DNA from: Turritopsis dohrnii
Taxonomy: Eukaryota > Cnidaria > Hydrozoa > Anthoathecata > Oceaniidae
Length of the DNA: 64,000 nt
Assembly: GCA_027922465.2 (NCBI GenBank)
Contig: BQMF02000263.1
Span: forward strand, 372,001 to 436,000
Reading direction: 5' to 3'
The translations under genes were made by a program, and so were the position numbers. Below are positions 58,540 to 64,000 of the stretch, in pieces. The notes beneath the pieces were generated by a model. The model was not told where the DNA came from, searched no databases, and saw nothing but the letters and a program-made list of their open reading frames with translations. Every line of letters starts with the position of its first letter. The stretch's first letter is position 1.

Positions 58540-61014
58540 ATGCACAACGGAAAACAATGGGTCCCAGTTTATAGGTAGAATCAAAATGATACCAGATGTT
58601 GCAAAAAAGGATGACTTAACTGAAGGTAAATATTGGTACTTTTTTGCACTACATTAGTGACAAAAGCATCGGTATTTATAAGAACAAATGAGTACATATG
58701 GTTCTAATTTGAATTAAAGTGGATTGATTTTACATTCACAAAGATGGTATCTGAAGGCTTCCTTCTTTTAGGAATGTTTGCCGCAGTGAAAAATGGAGAT
58801 CTAGAAAAAATTAATACTTTATTCAGTATTGATAAACAGCACAAGGATTATGCCAAGCTATTTCAAGTCGCAACAGAAAGTAATCAAATTCAAATGTTAA
58901 GGTTACTGCTTTCAAATGCAGAAATGACCGATAGATTCAAAAGCACAGGATTAGCTCTCATAACGGCATCCACTCATGGATACACGGAATGTGCTAAAAT
59001 TTTGATAGAACATGGAGGTCAAGTCAACATAAAGACTAACAACGGAGTTTCTGCAATCATGTATGCCTCATTAAATGGACACATTGATTGCATTAAAGTT
59101 TTAATAGAGCATGGAGCTGACATTAACATGAAGAATAATGATGGAATTACGGCACTCATGAGTGCTTCCAATAAGGGTCACTATGAGTGTTTGAAAGATT
59201 TAATAGAGCATGGAGCTGACATCAACATGAAGTCAAACGATGGAATTACCGCACTCATAAATGCTTCTGGTGAGGGTCACTATGAGTGTTTGAAAGTTTT
59301 AATAGAGCATGGAGCTGACATCAACATGAAGTGCAACGACGGAACAACCGCACTCATAAATGCTTCCAGGGAGGGTCACTATGAGTGTTTGAAAGATTTA
59401 ATAGCGCATGGCGCTGACATCAACATGAAAACCAACGACGGAATTACCGCACTCATAATTGCTTCCGGTGAGGGTCACTATGAGTGTTTGAAAGTTTTAG
59501 TAGAGCATGGAGCTGACATTGACATTAAGTGCAACAACGGAATTACGGCACTCATAAATGCTTCGTTTAACGGGCATATTGAGTGTTTGAACGTTTTAAT
59601 AGAGCATGGAGCTGACATCAACATGAAATGTAACGATGGAACTACCGCACTCATAAATGCTTCTAGTGAGGGACACTATGAGTGTTTGAAAGTTTTGATT
59701 GAGCATGGAGCTGACATCAACATGAAAAAGATCAACGGAGTCACGGCACTCATGAAAGCCTCATTAAATGGACACATTGAGTGTTTGAATGTTTTAATAG
59801 AACATGGAGCTGACATTAACATGAAGTGCAACGACGGAATTACAGCACTCATGAGTGCTTCTAATAAGGGACACTATGAATGTTTGAAAGTTTTATTAGA
59901 ACACGGAGCTGACATCAACATGAAGTGCAACGACGGAATTACCGCACTCATAAATGCTTCCGGTGAGGGTCACTATGAGTGTTTGAAAGATTTAATAGAG
60001 CATGGAGCTGACATCAACATAAAGTCAAACGACGGCATTGCCGCACTCATGAATGCTTCTGGTGAGGGTCACTATGAGTGTTTGAAAGATTTAATAGAGC
60101 ATGGAGCTGATATCAACATAAAGTCAAACGATGGAATTACCGCACTCATAAATGCTTCTGGTGAAGGTCACTATGAGTGTGTGAAAATTTTAATAGAGCA
60201 TGGAGCTGACATTGACATTAAGTGCAACAACGGAATTACGGCACTCATAAATGCTTCGTTTAACGGGCATATTGAGTGTTTGAACCTTTTATTAGAGCAT
60301 GGAGCTGACATCAATTGGAAGTGCAACGACGGAATTACGGCACTCATAAATGCTTCCAGTGAGGGTCACTATGAGTGTTTGAAAGATTTAATAGAGCATG
60401 GAGCTGACATCAACATGAAAACCAACGACGGAATTACTGCACTCATAAATGCTTCCAGTGAGGGTCACTATGAGTGTTTGAAAGTTTTGATTGAGCATGG
60501 AGCTGACATCAACATGAAATGTAACGATGGAACTACCGCACTCATAATTGCTTCTAGTGAGGGACACTATGAGTGTTTGAAAGTTTTGATTGAGCATGGA
60601 GCTGACATCAACATGAAATGTAACGATGGAACTACCGCACTCATAATTGCCTCCAGTGAGGGACACTATGAGTGTTTGAAAGTTTTGATTGAGCATGGAG
60701 CTGACATCAACGTGAAATGTAACGATGGAACTACCGCACTCATAATTGCCTCCAGTGAGGGACACTATGAGTGTTTGAAAGTTTTGATTGAGCATGGAGC
60801 TGACATCAACATGAAAAACAACAACGGAGATACGGCACTCATAAATGCTTCTGGTGAGGGACACTATGAGTGTTTGAAAATTTTAATAGAGCATGGAGCT
60901 GACAACAACATGAAGAACCACAACGGAGTCACGGCACTCGCGATTGCCTCATTAAATGGGCACATTGAGTGCTATACGATACTTAAGAATTCAAATGCTG
61001 GTACATACCCGTGA
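58540..61014 (+). CDS. ankyrin-repeat protein, about 21 repeats
   Basis: Exon 58540-58625 (acceptor TTTCACAG, donor G/GTAAAT) carries ATG at 58586 and splices in phase 1 to exon 58772-61014 (acceptor CTTTTAG), giving 760 residues from that ATG. About 70 non-repeat residues (MFAAVKNGDLEKINTLF..., itself ankyrin-like) are followed by about 21 ankyrin repeats of 33 residues with consensus EGHYECLKVLIEHGADINMK and NDGITALINAS. Such arrays are protein-binding scaffolds; there is no other domain, signal peptide or membrane segment, so it is probably cytoplasmic. Repeats are so alike at the DNA level (99-bp period) that they must have expanded recently. More 5' exons may exist, because the first exon also reads open upstream of the ATG. 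Partner and function unknown. Confidence 0.85.
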
Positions 61015-63195
61015 CACATGCGTGAAATGGTTTCAATCGAAACTGAGTTTGTGCACAGATCGTGAATGGGAGCCGCTTCGGAATAAAATCATTAAAATTC
61101 ATTGTTTTGAATAGTTGTTCCGAACGTGCATTATGTGAAGAGTTATTGCAAAAATTTCCTCAAGAGTCACCTTATGGTATAACGGTATTGGGCCTTTTTT
61201 GTCCAGTATAAAGGGATTTGACAAAAAACGACGGGATTACGGTATTTCATCTTCTGCCGGTGACAGTAAATCGCATGTTTTTGTGCCGATATTTCCGTAT
61301 CGGGTAGTTTGTCATACACATGATCATGATATGTTGTCGCACAATATTTCGAATGTTTTTATTCTTTTTTGTTGTTGTTGTTGTCGCGTCTTTTAAAAAA
61401 ACTTTTTTTATGAAGTATCTGTTTTTTTTTTTCCCGAAATGACCAGGTAAACCTGTTATTGACAGGAACACATCAATACCAACATGCCAATGAACTTTGT
61501 GGCAAAAAGCGCATACCATAGCATTCTATAGCAGATGGTTTTGAGGGGTATTGTGAAGTATTCTTCTCCTGCCAAAAGAAATATAACTATGACATTCAGA
61601 GTATCACATTTATACAGACAATGATATTCATTTGCTTCAAAAACGGTACATAACGGTACCGTTATCAATAAGGGTCCTGCGAAAAAGGGCAGCCAGCACT
61701 TAAAGCCTAACATTTGGGCTACGGAAGATGCAATGCCAGGAATAGCTCAACTAGACAACCATCCTAGACATCATTCCTACTCTCTTGCTGAGTGCTAAGC
61801 AGACAGGAATGATTCACGCTATTAAAGTTGCTGGTATAAGTTCCCGAGCAGGAAGCGAGCACTCTACCACAAGGTTACCAGATGAAAAGTTTGATCAACA
61901 AGAGACTTCTTGCTGCCATCATTCTCTCTCAAAAAATCAAAACACTGAAATTTCGTATGACGTCTGCAAGTATCACTGTGAAAAGTTTGCTGACCTGATG
62001 GGTTGTGTTTCGCTAATAAACAATAAAATATACAGACTGTTATATACGATTATATATTATTGTTGTTGTTATTATTATTTTTTCTTTATTTGGTGTTGGC
62101 ATAGATTAAAATTGGTTTTACAATAGTAAAATTAACATGGCGTTGGCTAATTCAAGTCAACAATCATAATTGTTAAATATGATGCTCGAGAAATTTTTTT
62201 TTTTTCCGATTGAACATCTCATTTCTAGATATAAATATGAAATACGGGACACGAGTCAGTATTTTCAGCGTTTTCTTCAAAGCCGTTAATCTGGACTTGA
62301 AACTTTCTGACGTCACAGGCCTTCGAATGTTATTTTGAAAAATGGCGGAACAGAGAGGCGAGCTCTTCCAAAAGTATAAACGTATTGTGAAAATATTGGA
62401 CAAGATAAATTATGAAAAATAAAATTTCTTTTCAGTTTTAATGTGATATTCTGAATGTTTTCAGTCATATTTCTGTTGGCAGGGAAGAAAAACTTTAAAC
62501 CCACCTAGATTGGGAGGGAATAACACAAGCATGAGGACTTCTGGAAAACATGAAAAGCGAAAAACTTTATGATATTATTGACTTGTTTCAAAACCTCCCT
62601 TCATATAACAATACATTTCTAATTGAGTGTTCCTAAGATCATCACGAAAACATAATTGACACTTACATCTAAAATGATCTAAAATTACTTTTGTGGTACG
62701 AAATGATGTTGAGATTATATTTGAGATCCTTCCGAATATCGCAATGAGTATTCTCTTTAACATTACAAATGTCTGAATTCGATATGTACTGTCAATCATC
62801 TTAATTGCGAAAAGTTTTCCTTAATCGAAAACACAAAAAGGAAAAGATAGAGTTTGGTCATGAAAAAAATGCATACATATGTACCGAAAGCAACGCATCC
62901 AACTGAAATCAGAAATTTGTGTTTTAGTTTGATTGACAGAACGGCGTGCACCGTGTTTTTAGTTTAAAATATTACGAGTGTATTTTAATTTGCTGTCGTG
63001 CTTAAGCGATTCTTAATGACACGACAGTAAATTGAAAGTTAGTTAGGAACATTGACGGTACATATATATAATATAAAACTTGACCAATACTAAAAGGTAG
63101 ATCAACAAAAGGAACAAGTTGGGGTAAAAATATGTGCTTGATATACTTTTTCATATCAACATTACATTTACAAGTCGTGTAACAGGTTAAAATTG
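61015..63195. other. intergenic after the ankyrin gene
   Basis: Frames at 61456-61713 and 61785-62126 are open but show no motif. Short TTG/TTA microsatellites lie at 61367-61382 and 62053-62080. No gene supported. Confidence 0.5.
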
Positions 63196-63196
63196 T

Positions 63197-63250
63197 ACAT
63201 AGTACATAATAATAGAATAATAATAGAATAATAATAGAATAATAATAGAC
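63197..63250. repeat. (AATAATAG)n microsatellite
   Basis: Four to five copies of an AATAATAGAAT-type unit. Confidence 0.8.
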
Positions 63251-63447
63251 CGTCAAATGTAATAACTCCGTCAAATGTAGTAACTCCGTCAAATGTAGTA
63301 AATTTTCTACGACAAATGTAGTAACTCCGTCAAATGTAGTAAATTTTCTACGTCAAATGTAGTAACTCCGTCAAATGTAGTAAATTTTCTACGACAAATG
63401 TAGTAACTCCGTTAAATGTAGTAAACCTACGACAAATGTAGTAAGTA
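63251..63447. repeat. minisatellite, CAAATGTAGTAACTCCGT unit
   Basis: Eighteen-base units GTCAAATGTAGTAACTCC alternate with AAATTTTCTACG(A/T), building a higher-order period of about 54 bases repeated about three times. Confidence 0.9.
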
Positions 63448-63462
63448 CCTTTAAGTTTGGAA

Positions 63463-63990
63463 TGAGCCATAATTAGGCCAAACACGTGAAAGTCTTCACC
63501 AGGTAACTCTTCAAGGGCTATCAGGTGGCTGCATAATTAAAACCAAAACCGCGCATGCGCAATAAAAAAGACGCTATATGAGCTGAATGAGCCGTAATTA
63601 GGAAAAACACACTAAGGTTTTCGCCAAGTAATTTTTCCAGTGCTATCAGGTGGCTTCGTAATAAGCCAGGAATTTGCGCATGCGCATTTACAGCATGTTA
63701 GTAAACGTAAAATCAGTCATAATTAGGCAAAACACATGAACGTCTTCATCAGGTAACTTTTCAAGGGCTATCAGTTGGCCATATAATAAAACCAAAAATC
63801 GTGCATGCGCAGTAGAAATATACTTGTATGAGGTTAATGAGCCATACTAAGTTAAAACGCTCGAAGATCTTAACCAGGTAACTTTTAAAATTCAGGAAAT
63901 TGTTTTCCATCATTATGTGGCGTAATATTTTTTTTGCGGAATAGAAATCTTCACTAAAAGTATATGTCAGTTCTCCTTAACATTTACTTT
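63463..63990. repeat. satellite, about four units of about 125 bp with a palindrome
   Basis: Units start near 63463, 63586, 63710 and 63836 with AATGAGCCATAATTAGGC-like sequence, then AACACGTGAAAGTCTTCACC and GGGCTATCAGGTGGC. The first three carry GCGCATGCGC or GTGCATGCGC; the fourth degenerates at the window edge. Confidence 0.85.
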
Positions 63991-64000
63991 CAAATAAATA

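Noticed and set aside
60388..60864. 158-codon antisense frame inside the ankyrin gene
   Set aside because: It is periodic with the 99-bp ankyrin repeat and arises from its codon pattern; no start context, splice or domain of its own.

Overview
The window is a stretch of invertebrate (non-vertebrate metazoan) nuclear genome. Support comes from spliced genes with GT-AG introns in conserved phases, an AT-rich background, animal-type laccases, a RING/B-box (TRIM-type) gene, a long single-exon ankyrin gene, and a dense load of MITEs, pogo-, DIRS- and Helitron-type elements and tRNA-derived SINEs. I cannot fix the phylum; a cnidarian, sponge or lophotrochozoan would all fit. No rRNA, functional tRNA gene, CRISPR array or bacterial operon was seen.

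Layout. 1-9 kb: repeats only (a 1.2-kb near-identical tandem duplication, small foldback MITEs, one tRNA-derived SINE) and one doubtful small gene. 9.5-28.5 kb: three tandem multicopper oxidase (laccase) genes, all on the minus strand, with identical splice positions. Copies 1 and 2 come from a recent duplication that also copied introns and several kb of 5' flank. Copy 3 is more diverged and ends in an extra exon encoding a transmembrane anchor. Each flank copy carries its own later insertion: a long-TIR MITE in copy 1 and a pogo transposase/HIRAN-domain element in copy 2.

29-47 kb is mostly transposon. Its centrepiece is a 5.75-kb element (33887-39634) with roughly 0.45-0.5-kb terminal inverted repeats full of short palindromes. 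It sits inside an older MITE between 5-bp TGTTT duplications and is itself hit by two smaller MITEs. The only gene I can recognise in it is a decayed RPA-like single-strand-binding protein (OB fold plus zinc ribbon). Just upstream of that gene is an array of small hairpins with a constant 8-base loop and changing but still complementary stems. This element is the best candidate for an undescribed system.

47.8-64 kb: the first two exons of an unknown minus-strand gene, a two-exon TRIM-like E3 ligase gene with a C-terminal membrane segment, a degenerate DIRS retrotransposon (53.2-58.2 kb) whose recombinase runs opposite to its reverse transcriptase and which is itself interrupted by a Helitron and a MITE, a gene with about 21 ankyrin repeats, and finally mini- and satellite repeats, including about four 125-bp units that mostly carry a palindrome resembling an NRF1 site.

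All exon limits are read by eye from splice consensus and homology between copies. Family names come from recognised motifs, not database searches.
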